A stretch of DNA of 6,035 bases from Porphyrobacter sp. (GTDB lineage Bacteria; Pseudomonadota; Alphaproteobacteria; Sphingomonadales; Sphingomonadaceae): positions 1 through 6,035 of the forward strand of contig JAKFWB010000030.1 of NCBI GenBank assembly GCA_021732945.1, written 5' to 3'. A program made the translations under genes and the position numbers. Position 1 is the first letter of the stretch. Each line of letters opens with the position of its first letter. Below, piece after piece: positions 1 to 6,035 of this stretch. The notes under the pieces are model-generated. The model saw only the letters and a program-made list of their open reading frames with translations, was not told where the DNA came from and made no database searches.

Positions 1-1062
1 GACGTGGTCGAAACGCTGGCAATTGACCGCGCCAAGCAATTGTTTGGCTGCAACTTTGCCAATGTTCAGCCCAACTCGGGCTCGCAGATGAACCAGGCTG
101 TGTTTCTTGCGCTGCTCAATCCGGGCGATACCTTCATGGGGCTCGATCTGAATTCAGGCGGGCACCTCACCCACGGATCGCCGGTCAATATGAGCGGCAA
201 GTGGTTCAACCCCGTCTCCTACGGAGTCTCGAAAGACACCGAAACCGTGGACATGGCCGAGGTCGCCGCCAAGGCGCGCGAGCACAAGCCCAAGATCATC
301 ATCTGCGGCGGCACCGCCTATTCGCGGCTGTGGGATTTCCCCGCCTTCCGCGCGATTGCGGACGAAGTCGGCGCGATTTTGCTGTGCGATATGAGCCACA
401 TCTCGGGCCTTGTTGCGGGCGGCGCGCATCCCTCGCCCTTCCCGCATTGCGACATCGTCACCTCGACCACCCACAAGTCGCTGCGCGGTCCACGCTCGGG
501 CATCATTCTTTGGAATGACGAGAAGTACTCCAAGCCCTTGAACATGGCGGTCTTCCCCGGCTTGCAGGGCGGCCCGCTGATGCACATCGTGGCGGCCAAG
601 GCGGTCGCCTTCAAGGAAGCGCTCGATCCCTCCTTTTCCGTCTACGCTCACCGCATCGTCGAAAACGCCCGCGCGCTGGCGGCGAGCCTTGAGGACAACG
701 GGCTGCGGATCGTCAGCGGCGGCACCGACAACCACTCGATGCTGGTCGATCTCACCGCGAAGGACGTGACCGGCAAGGACGCCGAAAAGGGCCTCGATCG
801 CGCCTGGCTGACCTGCAACAAGAACGGTATCCCCTTCGACACGCGCTCGCCTTTCGTCACCAGCGGCATCCGCCTGGGCACGCCTGCTGGCACCACCCGC
901 GGCTTTGGCCCGGAGGAATTCCGCACGATTGGCAAGTTGATCGCCGAAGTGGTTGATGGCTTGGCCAAAAATGGCCCCGAAGGCGATGCGCAGATCGAAG
1001 AGAGCGTCCGTCAGCGGGTCAGCGCCTTGTGTGCGGACTTTCCCGTCTATCCCGGCATGTGA
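1..1062 (+). CDS. glyA: Serine hydroxymethyltransferase, 5'-truncated by the window edge
   Basis: This cytosolic PLP enzyme interconverts serine and glycine and charges tetrahydrofolate to 5,10-methylene-THF, the main one-carbon donor for thymidylate, purines and methionine. The frame is open from base 1, and the GTG at 4 is an internal valine rather than the start. By comparison with the E. coli enzyme about 70 N-terminal residues lie outside the window. Visible family blocks are [21 protein letters not shown], the PLP-ring aspartate and its histidine in [10 protein letters not shown] (Asp codon 388-390), the Schiff-base lysine in [12 protein letters not shown] (Lys codon 475-477), GLQGGP, and the carboxylate-binding arginine in [16 protein letters not shown]. 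The Asp-to-Lys spacing of 29 residues matches E. coli D200/K229. The C-terminus is complete and the stop is TGA at 1060-1062. The next gene starts 12 bases later, so glyA probably leads an operon with nrdR and trmJ. The promoter is not in view. Confidence 0.97.
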   Translation, partial: DVVETLAIDRAKQLFGCNFANVQPNSGSQMNQAVFLALLNPGDTFMGLDLNSGGHLTHGSPVNMSGKWFNPVSYGVSKDTETVDMAEVAAKAREHKPKIIICGGTAYSRLWDFPAFRAIADEVGAILLCDMSHISGLVAGGAHPSPFPHCDIVTSTTHKSLRGPRSGIILWNDEKYSKPLNMAVFPGLQGGPLMHIVAAKAVAFKEALDPSFSVYAHRIVENARALAASLEDNGLRIVSGGTDNHSMLVDLTAKDVTGKDAEKGLDRAWLTCNKNGIPFDTRSPFVTSGIRLGTPAGTTRGFGPEEFRTIGKLIAEVVDGLAKNGPEGDAQIEESVRQRVSALCADFPVYPGM

Positions 1063-1074
1063 GAGAACAGCACC

Positions 1075-1293
1075 ATGGACCAAGAGCCGCGCCAGACCCC
1101 CGATTGGGTGGAAGATGTGAAGACCGAAGTCGTCGGCATGGCCAAGGAAGGCGTCAACCACCCATCGACCGCTCCTGTGCTGACCGGCGCAGCGGTGGGT
1201 GCGGTGGCAGCGGCGCTGCTGCCCTTCGTAACATGGCCAATCGGGCTGGTGGCTGGCGCAGGCTTCATGCTGTATCACCGGATCAAGAAGTAA
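1075..1293 (+). CDS. Small predicted membrane protein, 72 aa, function unknown
   Basis: I do not recognise a named family. The protein has a polar, acidic N-terminal part (residues 1-30, about MDQEPRQTPDWVEDVKTEVV), then a hydrophobic Ala/Gly/Val-rich stretch (about 34-66) and a basic tail (HRIKK). The hydrophobic part is interrupted by Pro50 and Pro55, so it could be one long helix or a short hairpin of two. The GAAVGAVAA and GLVAGAG spacing resembles glycine-zipper helix packing. GAGAGA at 1061-1066, overlapping the glyA stop, gives a Shine-Dalgarno-like site 8 bases before the ATG. The gene sits 12 bases after glyA and 8 bases before nrdR, so it is very likely co-transcribed with them. Its tight fit in the operon, ribosome binding site and sensible protein make it a real gene. 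A link to folate or nucleotide metabolism is only guilt by association. Confidence 0.8.
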   Translation: MDQEPRQTPDWVEDVKTEVVGMAKEGVNHPSTAPVLTGAAVGAVAAALLPFVTWPIGLVAGAGFMLYHRIKK

Positions 1294-1301
1294 GCTTCTG
1301 A

Positions 1302-1778
<477 letters not shown>

Positions 1779-1785
1779 CCGAAAA

Positions 1786-2541
1786 ATGGCTGATCTCAAC
1801 AAGCCGGTGATTGTGCTGGTGCGCCCGCAATTGGGCGAGAATATCGGCAAGGCGGCGCGCGCGATGCTCAATTTCGGGCTGACCGAGCTGCGGCTGGTTG
1901 CCCCGCGCGATGGCTGGCCCAATCCTTCCGCTGGCCCCGCTGCGTCAGGCGCGGATAGCGTGCTGGCCAATGCCAAAGTCTATGCCACCACCGCCGAAGC
2001 CGTCGCCGATTGCGCCCATGTCCACGCGACAACAGTGCGCAAACGCGGCGTGACCAAGCCCGTGATCGGCCCCGACGAAGCTGGTCGGTTGGTCCAAACC
2101 CTGCCCGGCCGCCACGCAATCCTGTTCGGCCCTGAACGTTCCGGGCTGGAGACCGACGACGTCGCCCTTGCCCGCAATATCCTGACCGTGCCGATCAACC
2201 CTGAATTCGCTTCGCTCAATCTGGCGCAAGCGGTGATCCTGATCGCCCATGAATGGTCGCGAACAGCGCGCGCGCTGGCGGGAGGGGATACGGTGCTGGT
2301 GCAGCCTACCGTTGAAGAGACTTTGCCGCCCGCGCCTCAGGTAGAGCTCGACGGATTGATCGCGCATCTCACCCGGATGCTGGAGCCGCGCGAATACTTC
2401 TTTCCAGAAGGGCGCGCCGAAGCCACGCGCCGCACCTTGCGCGGGGTGCTGACCAAGCCGGGCTGGAACCATCTGGAGGTGCGCACCCTGCGCGGTATCC
2501 TCACCACGCTGGAGCGCGACCCGGACCGCTCCCAAACGTAG
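1786..2541 (+). CDS. trmJ: tRNA (cytidine/uridine-32-2'-O)-methyltransferase, TrmJ-type SPOUT enzyme
   Basis: A SAM-dependent RNA 2'-O-methyltransferase of the TrmH/SpoU superfamily. TrmJ members methylate the ribose of position 32 in the tRNA anticodon loop. The 251-residue protein, near the 246 of E. coli TrmJ, carries SPOUT motif 1 in RPQLGENIGKAARAMLNFG (about 13-31), motif 2 in LFGPERSGL (113-121) and motif 3 in INPEFASLNLAQAV (137-150), which together form the trefoil-knot SAM pocket. The C-terminal extension ending in VRTLRGILTTLER (about 232-244) is typical of the TrmJ subgroup. The frame is open further upstream (an ATG at 1696), but that would overlap nrdR by 83 bases. The ATG at 1786, 7 bases after the nrdR stop, begins MADLNKPVIVLVRP as the family does. 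The Shine-Dalgarno is weak (AAAGAA near 1770), which again suggests coupling. Substrate is assigned by family; the exact tRNA set and U/C preference cannot be read from the sequence. Confidence 0.9.
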   Translation: MADLNKPVIVLVRPQLGENIGKAARAMLNFGLTELRLVAPRDGWPNPSAGPAASGADSVLANAKVYATTAEAVADCAHVHATTVRKRGVTKPVIGPDEAGRLVQTLPGRHAILFGPERSGLETDDVALARNILTVPINPEFASLNLAQAVILIAHEWSRTARALAGGDTVLVQPTVEETLPPAPQVELDGLIAHLTRMLEPREYFFPEGRAEATRRTLRGVLTKPGWNHLEVRTLRGILTTLERDPDRSQT

Positions 2542-2549
2542 CAAAACCG

Positions 2550-2637
2550 CCGCATTCCTCGCCTATGGCATCGCCCGTTAGGGGACAGGTTTTGGGGCAG
2601 AGAATGCGGATTGTGGAATCGGCGGGCAGGCCTGCCC
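2550..2637. repeat. Cluster of inverted repeats around the fkbM start
   Basis: CCGCATTC (2550-2557) is exactly inverted as GAATGCGG (2602-2609). GGGCAGGCCTGCCC (2624-2637) is a perfect 14-bp palindrome with no spacer. GGGGCAG (2594-2600) is also exactly complementary to CTGCCCC (2632-2638). No T-tract follows, so this is not a standard intrinsic terminator for the upstream operon. The elements could be an operator, an mRNA structure that covers a start codon (the ATG at 2604 lies in one arm), or chance in GC-rich DNA. They are seen directly; any function is inference. Confidence 0.4.
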
Positions 2638-3548
2638 CTGCCTATGCTGCGCCGCAATGGCCGAATCACGCAACCGCCCGCATGGCGCGCGACTTTCTGC
2701 TGTGGCGGCATCTGCGGGTGGTGCGGGCGCGGATATCGCGGCACCTTCATCGGATCGCGGGCAATGCGCTGCGCCGGATTGCCCCGGAGCGGCAGCCGCG
2801 TCCGGCCCAAACCTATTATGGCGTAGCGATGTGGCCCAACTGGTCGGATCGCACCTACGCCTATTGCCACTATGCCACCTATGGCCCCTATCTCGCCGAT
2901 CTGATCGCCGGGATTGATCAGCCATTTTGCTTTCTGGATATCGGCGCCAATCAGGGATTGTTCTCGCTAATCGCCGCGCGCAACCCGGCGTGCGCGCAGA
3001 TTGTTGCGCTTGAACCGGTGCCTGCCACCCACGAACGGCTCTGCGCCAATCTTGCGTTTGCAGGTCTTGGCGCGCGGGCCACGGCGATCAATGCGGGCCT
3101 GTCAGACGAGGCGGGCGAACACCGCATCACGCTCAATCCGGTGCATAGTGGGCAGGCGACGCTGGAGGATCATCTGGCCGAAGCCAATCCGCAATGCCAG
3201 AAGATCACCGTGCAACTGATCACCATGGCCGAACTGGAATCGCTCCTTCCGCCGGACCTTCCCTTGTTCGTGAAGATCGATGTTGAAGGCCATGAACCGG
3301 TGATTATCAAGGAACTGCTCGCATCCAGCCATGCCAACCGGGTACTGGGCATTTTCTACGAGCACGACAACCGCTGGACGGATAATGCCACTATCCAGCG
3401 CGCCCTCTACCGAGCGGGCTTTGCGCAGCTGCGCCGCTATGGCCGAGGCAAGCATTTCGATGTGCTCGCCGCTCCATCGCCCACGCCATTGCCGCGCATT
3501 CCGGCCTTTGAAAAGGGCGTGGCCGAGCGGCGGCGGCACAGCGCATAA
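2604..3548 (+). CDS. FkbM-family SAM-dependent methyltransferase
   Basis: This is a class I methyltransferase of the FkbM family, whose members usually O-methylate sugars, polyketides or other hydroxyl groups. The substrate here is unknown. With the start at 2604 (314 aa) the Rossmann fold begins at FLDIGANQGLFSL (about 110-122, SAM motif I), followed by the acidic loop VALEPVPATHERL (134-146) and the family hallmark LFVKIDVEGHEPVI (221-234). An Arg-rich, helix-prone segment precedes the domain. The C-terminus is basic (AERRRHSA). The start is uncertain: an ATG at 2565 has no Shine-Dalgarno and is followed by rare codons (AGG, GGA, AGA); the ATG at 2604 has GGGG 6 bases upstream; the ATG at 2682 is where strong GC-rich codon use begins. 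The gene lies 62 bases after trmJ on the same strand and may be read from that operon or have its own promoter. No glycan-synthesis neighbours are visible, so its role cannot be inferred from context. Confidence 0.85.
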   Translation: MRIVESAGRPAPAYAAPQWPNHATARMARDFLLWRHLRVVRARISRHLHRIAGNALRRIAPERQPRPAQTYYGVAMWPNWSDRTYAYCHYATYGPYLADLIAGIDQPFCFLDIGANQGLFSLIAARNPACAQIVALEPVPATHERLCANLAFAGLGARATAINAGLSDEAGEHRITLNPVHSGQATLEDHLAEANPQCQKITVQLITMAELESLLPPDLPLFVKIDVEGHEPVIIKELLASSHANRVLGIFYEHDNRWTDNATIQRALYRAGFAQLRRYGRGKHFDVLAAPSPTPLPRIPAFEKGVAERRRHSA

Positions 3549-3640
3549 GATTTGCGACAGGGCGTGCGACCAGCGCTGGAGAGGGAAGACAGCGGCGGTT
3601 AGCCCTGCCTCACCTTCACCCCTAAGATAAAGAGAGCGCA

Positions 3641-3913
3641 ATGTTTCTCCGCACAATCGCGCTTGGCACCGCGCTGCTGATCGCGCCGCTGGCATTGGCT
3701 GCCGCCGACCAAGAAACCCCTGCTCCGGCAACCGTTGCAGTGCCTGAAACAAAGCCTGCCGACAAAGCTGCTACCCCAGATGCAGCCGCCCCCGAGGCCG
3801 CCGCCGAAGACAAGCGCATCTGCAAGTCCGTGCGGGCCGATCCGTCAAGTCGCCGCAAAACCCGCGTGTGCCGCACGATGGCAGAATGGCGCGAGCTAAA
3901 CGTCCCGACCTGA
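3641..3913 (+). CDS. Small exported protein with C-terminal cysteine pair, function unknown
   Basis: The 90-residue protein begins with a clear Sec signal peptide: a basic start (MFLR), a hydrophobic core (IALGTALLIAPLALA) and an Ala-rich cleavage region near residues 20-22. There is no lipobox cysteine, so it should be soluble in the periplasm or secreted. Residues 23-57 form a low-complexity Ala/Pro/Glu linker, followed by a compact basic end holding Cys61 and Cys77 (KRICKSVRADPSS, then VCRTMAEWREL). I recall similar small RxCR...CRTxAEW tails in sphingomonad and related exported proteins, but can name no function; the cysteines could form a disulfide. AAGAGAG at about 3630-3636 is a good Shine-Dalgarno 4 bases before the ATG. 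The 92-base gap upstream (3549-3640) shows no convincing promoter or terminator, only a 10-bp palindrome CCAGCGCTGG at 3570-3579. Confidence 0.8.
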   Translation: MFLRTIALGTALLIAPLALAAADQETPAPATVAVPETKPADKAATPDAAAPEAAAEDKRICKSVRADPSSRRKTRVCRTMAEWRELNVPT

Positions 3914-3951
3914 GCCGCGCCGCTGCGCCGGGCCAGTTTTGCGCGCGAAGC

Positions 3952-3979
3952 TTGACCTTCACGGTCATCCTGCTATGCG
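3952..3979 (+). promoter_or_regulatory. Housekeeping promoter for rpsD
   Basis: TTGACC at 3952-3957 (within CTTGACC) is a strong -35 element, followed after 16 bases by TATGCG at 3974-3979 as the -10. The CTTGAC...CTATGC pattern is what alphaproteobacterial housekeeping promoters of ribosomal genes look like. Transcription would start near 3985-3991, about 115-120 bases before the rpsD ATG. The -35 overlaps a short inverted repeat, TGACC (3953-3957) with GGTCA (3963-3967), which could serve as an operator but is short enough to be chance. Confidence 0.7.
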
Positions 3980-3994
3980 CGCGCCTTCGCAATT

Positions 3995-4085
3995 GGCCCT
4001 GCACCCCGGTGAAGCAGTGGCCGCATCAGGCATATCGGTCTGATGGTGCGATGCCGGGTTCAATGGCTGTCCACAGGGGGCAGTC
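3995..4085 (+). promoter_or_regulatory. Structured 5' leader of rpsD: three consecutive hairpins
   Basis: Between the predicted transcription start and the rpsD Shine-Dalgarno I can pair three hairpins by hand. H1 pairs 3995-4002 (GGCCCTGC) with 4014-4022, 8 bp with one bulged T at 4018 and an 11-nt loop. H2 pairs 4024-4031 (CATCAGGC) with 4038-4045 (GTCTGATG), 8 bp with one G-U and a 6-nt loop. H3 pairs 4065-4072 (GGCTGTCC) with 4078-4085, 8 bp with two G-U pairs and a 5-nt loop. GGCAT at 4029-4033 could instead pair with ATGCC at 4051-4055, giving an alternative fold. H3 ends 10 bases before the AAGGA (4096-4100). S4 represses its own mRNA through leader structures in E. coli and Bacillus; that this leader binds S4 is inference. 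Confidence 0.5.
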
Positions 4086-4106
4086 CAGCAATTTGAAGGA
4101 AGACGT

Positions 4107-4721
4107 ATGTCGAAGCGCAAAAGCGCCAAGTACAAGCTTGACCGCCGGATGGGCGAAAACATCTGGGGTCGTCCCAATTCCCCGGTGAACAAGCGGTCCT
4201 ATGGCCCCGGCCAGCACGGCCAGCGTCGCAAGGGCAAGATGAGCGATTATGGCTTGCAGCTGCGCGCCAAGCAGAAGCTCAAGGGCTATTACGGCGACGT
4301 CACCGAAAAGCAGTTCAAGCGCACCTATGCCGAAGCATCGCGCATGAAGGGCGATACCAGCCAGAACCTGATCGGCCTGCTCGAACAGCGTCTGGACATG
4401 GTGGTTTACCGCGCCAAGTTTGCGCCGACCATTTTCTCCGCGCGCCAGATCGTCAGCCATGGTCACATCTATGTGAACGGCGTGAAGTGCAACATTGCCT
4501 CGCGCCGCGTCGAAGTGGGCGATATCATCAGCCTCGGCAGCAAGGCCAAGGAAATGGCACTCGTGATCGAAGCCCAGGGCCTCGCCGAGCGTGACATTCC
4601 CGATTACGTCAAGCCCGATGGCAACGACAAGATCACCTTCAGCCGCGTGCCGAAGCTTGACGAAGTGCCCTATCCGGTGACGATGGAACCGAACCTGGTA
4701 GTGGAATTCTACTCGCGCTGA
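4107..4721 (+). CDS. rpsD: Small ribosomal subunit protein S4 (uS4)
   Basis: S4 is a primary 16S rRNA-binding protein that nucleates assembly of the 30S body and helps control decoding fidelity. It is also a translational repressor of its own mRNA in several bacteria. The 204-residue protein has the full family length. The N-terminal region ([20 protein letters not shown]) is followed by the [11 protein letters not shown] block, the helical [19 protein letters not shown] region, and the S4 RNA-binding domain at about 94-155, including [30 protein letters not shown] and [10 protein letters not shown]. There are no N-terminal cysteines (the only Cys is at 128), so it is the zinc-free form. The start is well supported by AAGGA at 4096-4100, 6 bases before the ATG. 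The gene has its own promoter and terminator, so it is a monocistronic unit rather than part of the rpsM-rpsK-rpoA-rplQ operon as in E. coli. Confidence 0.98.
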   Translation: MSKRKSAKYKLDRRMGENIWGRPNSPVNKRSYGPGQHGQRRKGKMSDYGLQLRAKQKLKGYYGDVTEKQFKRTYAEASRMKGDTSQNLIGLLEQRLDMVVYRAKFAPTIFSARQIVSHGHIYVNGVKCNIASRRVEVGDIISLGSKAKEMALVIEAQGLAERDIPDYVKPDGNDKITFSRVPKLDEVPYPVTMEPNLVVEFYSR

Positions 4722-4748
4722 TCGGTTTGCCGATGGCGGATACGAACA

Positions 4749-4775
4749 GGGCGGCCTCGCGGGGCCGCCCTTTTT
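4749..4775 (+). terminator. Intrinsic terminator of rpsD
   Basis: A perfect 8-bp GC stem, GGGCGGCC (4749-4756) with GGCCGCCC (4763-4770), closes a 6-nt loop (TCGCGG) and is followed at once by five T residues (4771-4775). It lies 27 bases after the rpsD stop. On the minus strand the stem is not followed by a T-run, so it should work mainly for plus-strand transcription, although the convergent chorismate mutase gene ends just beyond it. Confidence 0.93.
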
Positions 4776-4797
4776 CGTTGGTGCTGATGAGAGGCGG

Positions 4798-5109
4798 TCA
4801 GCCCCTGATCCGGTCCCAATGGTCAAACTCGTAGGCGATCGAGCCTTCGACGAGCCGTTCCCACATGTCTTCCACCACCCCTGCCGGAATGCCGAGCGCC
4901 TCGGCTTCTACAGCGGCGGCGGCTATGACGCTGGCCTTCCTCGCCTCGTCGCGCACAGCATCGCGGCTATCCTTGATCCGGGCTGCGGCGCGCATGTAGC
5001 CGAACCGGGTCGCCAACAATGCCACCAGCTCGCGGTCAAGCGCATCGACGCCTGCGCGCACTTCGGCCATGGTTGTGCAGCGCTCTGGACTTAAGGGGGT
5101 TTCATTCAT
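4798..5109 (-). CDS. Chorismate mutase, AroQ type (monofunctional)
   Basis: This small all-helical protein should convert chorismate to prephenate, the first step toward phenylalanine and tyrosine. The 103 residues line up by eye with the E. coli P-protein mutase domain: Arg18 (EVRAGVDALD) for R11, Arg35 (LLATR) for R28, Lys46 (ARIK) for K39, Asp54 and Arg57 (VRDEAR) for D48 and R51. The Q88 position appears to be Glu94 (SIAYEFDHW); yeast chorismate mutase also has Glu there. The family is shared with isochorismate pyruvate lyase (PchB), and GYMRAAARIK resembles PchB as well, so that activity is the main alternative. The ATG at 5109 is preceded by a G-rich tract; a GTG at 5133 would add 8 residues but has no ribosome binding site. 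It lies 51 bases downstream of the S9 peptidase gene on the same strand and may be co-transcribed with it. No signal peptide is seen, so it is cytosolic. Confidence 0.85.
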   Translation of the reverse strand: MNETPLSPERCTTMAEVRAGVDALDRELVALLATRFGYMRAAARIKDSRDAVRDEARKASVIAAAAVEAEALGIPAGVVEDMWERLVEGSIAYEFDHWDRIRG

Positions 5110-5160
5110 CCCCGCCGCCCTAGGCGGTGACACCGGGGCTTGTCGAGTGCCTTGCGCGCA

Positions 5161-6035
5161 TCACTTACGCGCGAGCGACTGATCCAGAAACTGGCCAATC
5201 TCCTGCAACATGCTGGCCCGCACCATGCTGTCACCCAGATCATGCTGAAGATCCGGATATTCGCGGTAGATCACCGATTTGCCGGCGGACTTGAGCGCCT
5301 TTTCCATGTCTTGCGAGTGGCGCACCGCCACGTTGAGATCGCGCGTGCCATGGAACAGGGCGACCGGCGCTGCAAATTTGCTCGCATGACGGCGCGGGCT
5401 GCCGGCGGCGACGTGCGGACCGTCGCCGATGAAGTCGCGCACCACATTATAATTGGTGTAATCGCGCGCGTCTTCGACGATATAGTTCAGATCAGCCACC
5501 GGCGCGATCGCGACCACCGCCCTGAACAGCGCCGGATCGAGCACTTGCGATTGTAAGGCCGCATAGCCCCCGTAAGACCACCCGGCGATGGCCAGCTGAT
5601 CGGGCCGCGCGATTCCCTCGCTCACCAACCACCGGCCCGCATCATTGACGTCGCCAATTGCGACTTCCCACGATTTGAAACCATTGCGGCCATACCACGC
5701 CTCGCCATAGCCGGATGAGCCGCGATAATTGGGCTGCAACACTGCATATCCGCGCGCCGTGAAGAACTGCACCAGCCAGTCAAACCCCCATTCGTCGCGC
5801 GCTGATGGCCCGCCGTGCGGCAAGACCACCGCGGGCAGGTTCTTCCCTTCGGAACCGGGCGGCATGGTCAGGTAGGCCGGGATCATCGTCCCATCACTCG
5901 CCGGATAGGACACCGGGCGCATCGCGCCGAGCGGGCGCTGATCCAGCAGGCGGCGCACTGACAGCAGCGGCTCTAACTCCCGCGTCCCCTTGTCGAACAG
6001 ATAGACCTTACCCGGCTGGGTATCGCTGGACGCGA
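5161..6035 (-). CDS. S9-family serine peptidase, C-terminal catalytic part (5'-truncated)
   Basis: This is an alpha/beta-hydrolase peptidase of the prolyl oligopeptidase / dipeptidyl peptidase / acylaminoacyl peptidase group. The reading frame stays open to the right edge, so the GTG at 5958 is an internal valine and the start lies outside. About 290 residues are visible. The first ~35 (SSDTQPGKVYLFDKGTRELE) look like the last blade of a beta-propeller. Then comes the catalytic domain with MRPVSYPASDG, LPHGGP, NYRGSSGYG, the nucleophile serine in GWSYGGYA (codon 5575-5577), the aspartate in HGTRDLNV (codon 5338-5340) and the histidine in LQHDL (codon 5242-5244), so the triad is complete. The stop is TGA at 5161-5163. 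Family members are about 600-700 residues and often periplasmic; a signal peptide cannot be checked here. The exact subfamily and substrate are uncertain. Confidence 0.93.
   Translation of the reverse strand, partial: ASSDTQPGKVYLFDKGTRELEPLLSVRRLLDQRPLGAMRPVSYPASDGTMIPAYLTMPPGSEGKNLPAVVLPHGGPSARDEWGFDWLVQFFTARGYAVLQPNYRGSSGYGEAWYGRNGFKSWEVAIGDVNDAGRWLVSEGIARPDQLAIAGWSYGGYAALQSQVLDPALFRAVVAIAPVADLNYIVEDARDYTNYNVVRDFIGDGPHVAAGSPRRHASKFAAPVALFHGTRDLNVAVRHSQDMEKALKSAGKSVIYREYPDLQHDLGDSMVRASMLQEIGQFLDQSLARK

Noticed and set aside
154..1278. Long minus-strand open frame (374 codons) opposite glyA and the small membrane protein gene
   Set aside because: It lies antisense to a certain glyA and gives a His/Arg/Gly-rich product with no recognisable domain. 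Long antisense frames are common opposite GC-rich genes.
1945..2544. Minus-strand open frame of 199 codons opposite trmJ
   Set aside because: It is the mirror of a well-supported SPOUT methyltransferase gene, with low-complexity composition and no family motifs.
3570..3579. Palindrome CCAGCGCTGG between fkbM and the exported-protein gene
   Set aside because: Ten bases, no T-tract and no second copy noticed; too short to call an operator or terminator.
3102..3752. Minus-strand open frame of 216 codons opposite fkbM and the start of the exported-protein gene
   Set aside because: It overlaps two supported genes, has no ribosome binding site or recognisable motif, and matches a shadow frame.
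3868..4188. Plus-strand open frame of 106 codons spanning the rpsD promoter and leader
   Set aside because: It overlaps the end of the exported-protein gene and the start of rpsD in another frame, and crosses the promoter and hairpins. There is no Shine-Dalgarno and no sensible protein.
4026..4826. Minus-strand open frame of 266 codons opposite rpsD
   Set aside because: It runs through rpsD, its terminator and its leader, and overlaps the chorismate mutase gene. It is best explained by codon bias of rpsD.
5110..5160. Possible separate minus-strand promoter for the chorismate mutase gene
   Set aside because: CTCGAC and CTAGGG are spaced roughly right but match consensus poorly; co-transcription with the upstream peptidase gene is as likely. 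The short CCGCC/GGCGG inverted repeat at 5115-5127 has no T-run and looks like GC-rich chance.

Overview
The window reads as chromosomal DNA from a GC-rich alphaproteobacterium, most likely a sphingomonad of the Erythrobacteraceae type. This rests on the high G/C at third codon positions, an S4 protein without the N-terminal zinc-binding cysteines, a CTTGAC-type promoter before rpsD, and the gene order glyA - small gene - nrdR - trmJ. The taxon is inferred from these traits and from memory of the lineage, not from a search.

Positions 1-2541 hold a compact plus-strand housekeeping run: the 3' part of glyA (serine hydroxymethyltransferase), a 72-residue membrane protein of unknown function, nrdR (repressor of ribonucleotide reductase genes) and a TrmJ-type tRNA 2'-O-methyltransferase. 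The gaps are 12, 8 and 7 bases, so these are probably one operon. An FkbM-family methyltransferase follows in the same direction after a gap rich in inverted repeats, and its start is uncertain. Next is a 90-residue exported protein with an Ala/Pro-rich linker and a C-terminal cysteine pair.

Positions 3914-4775 form the rpsD unit: a clear promoter, a leader of about 120 nt that can fold into three consecutive 8-bp hairpins, a good Shine-Dalgarno sequence, the S4 gene and a textbook intrinsic terminator. The leader is the most interesting non-coding element here. It may be an S4 autoregulatory RNA, but this is inference.

Positions 4798-6035 are on the minus strand: a small AroQ-type chorismate mutase, and upstream of it the C-terminal catalytic half of an S9-family serine peptidase that runs off the window's right edge. 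The rpsD and chorismate mutase genes converge on the terminator.

No mobile element, CRISPR array, tRNA or rRNA gene, toxin-antitoxin pair or defence system was seen. This is mostly ordinary core genome. The points worth a second look are the rpsD leader, the two small uncharacterised proteins, and the unclear 5' end of the fkbM gene.
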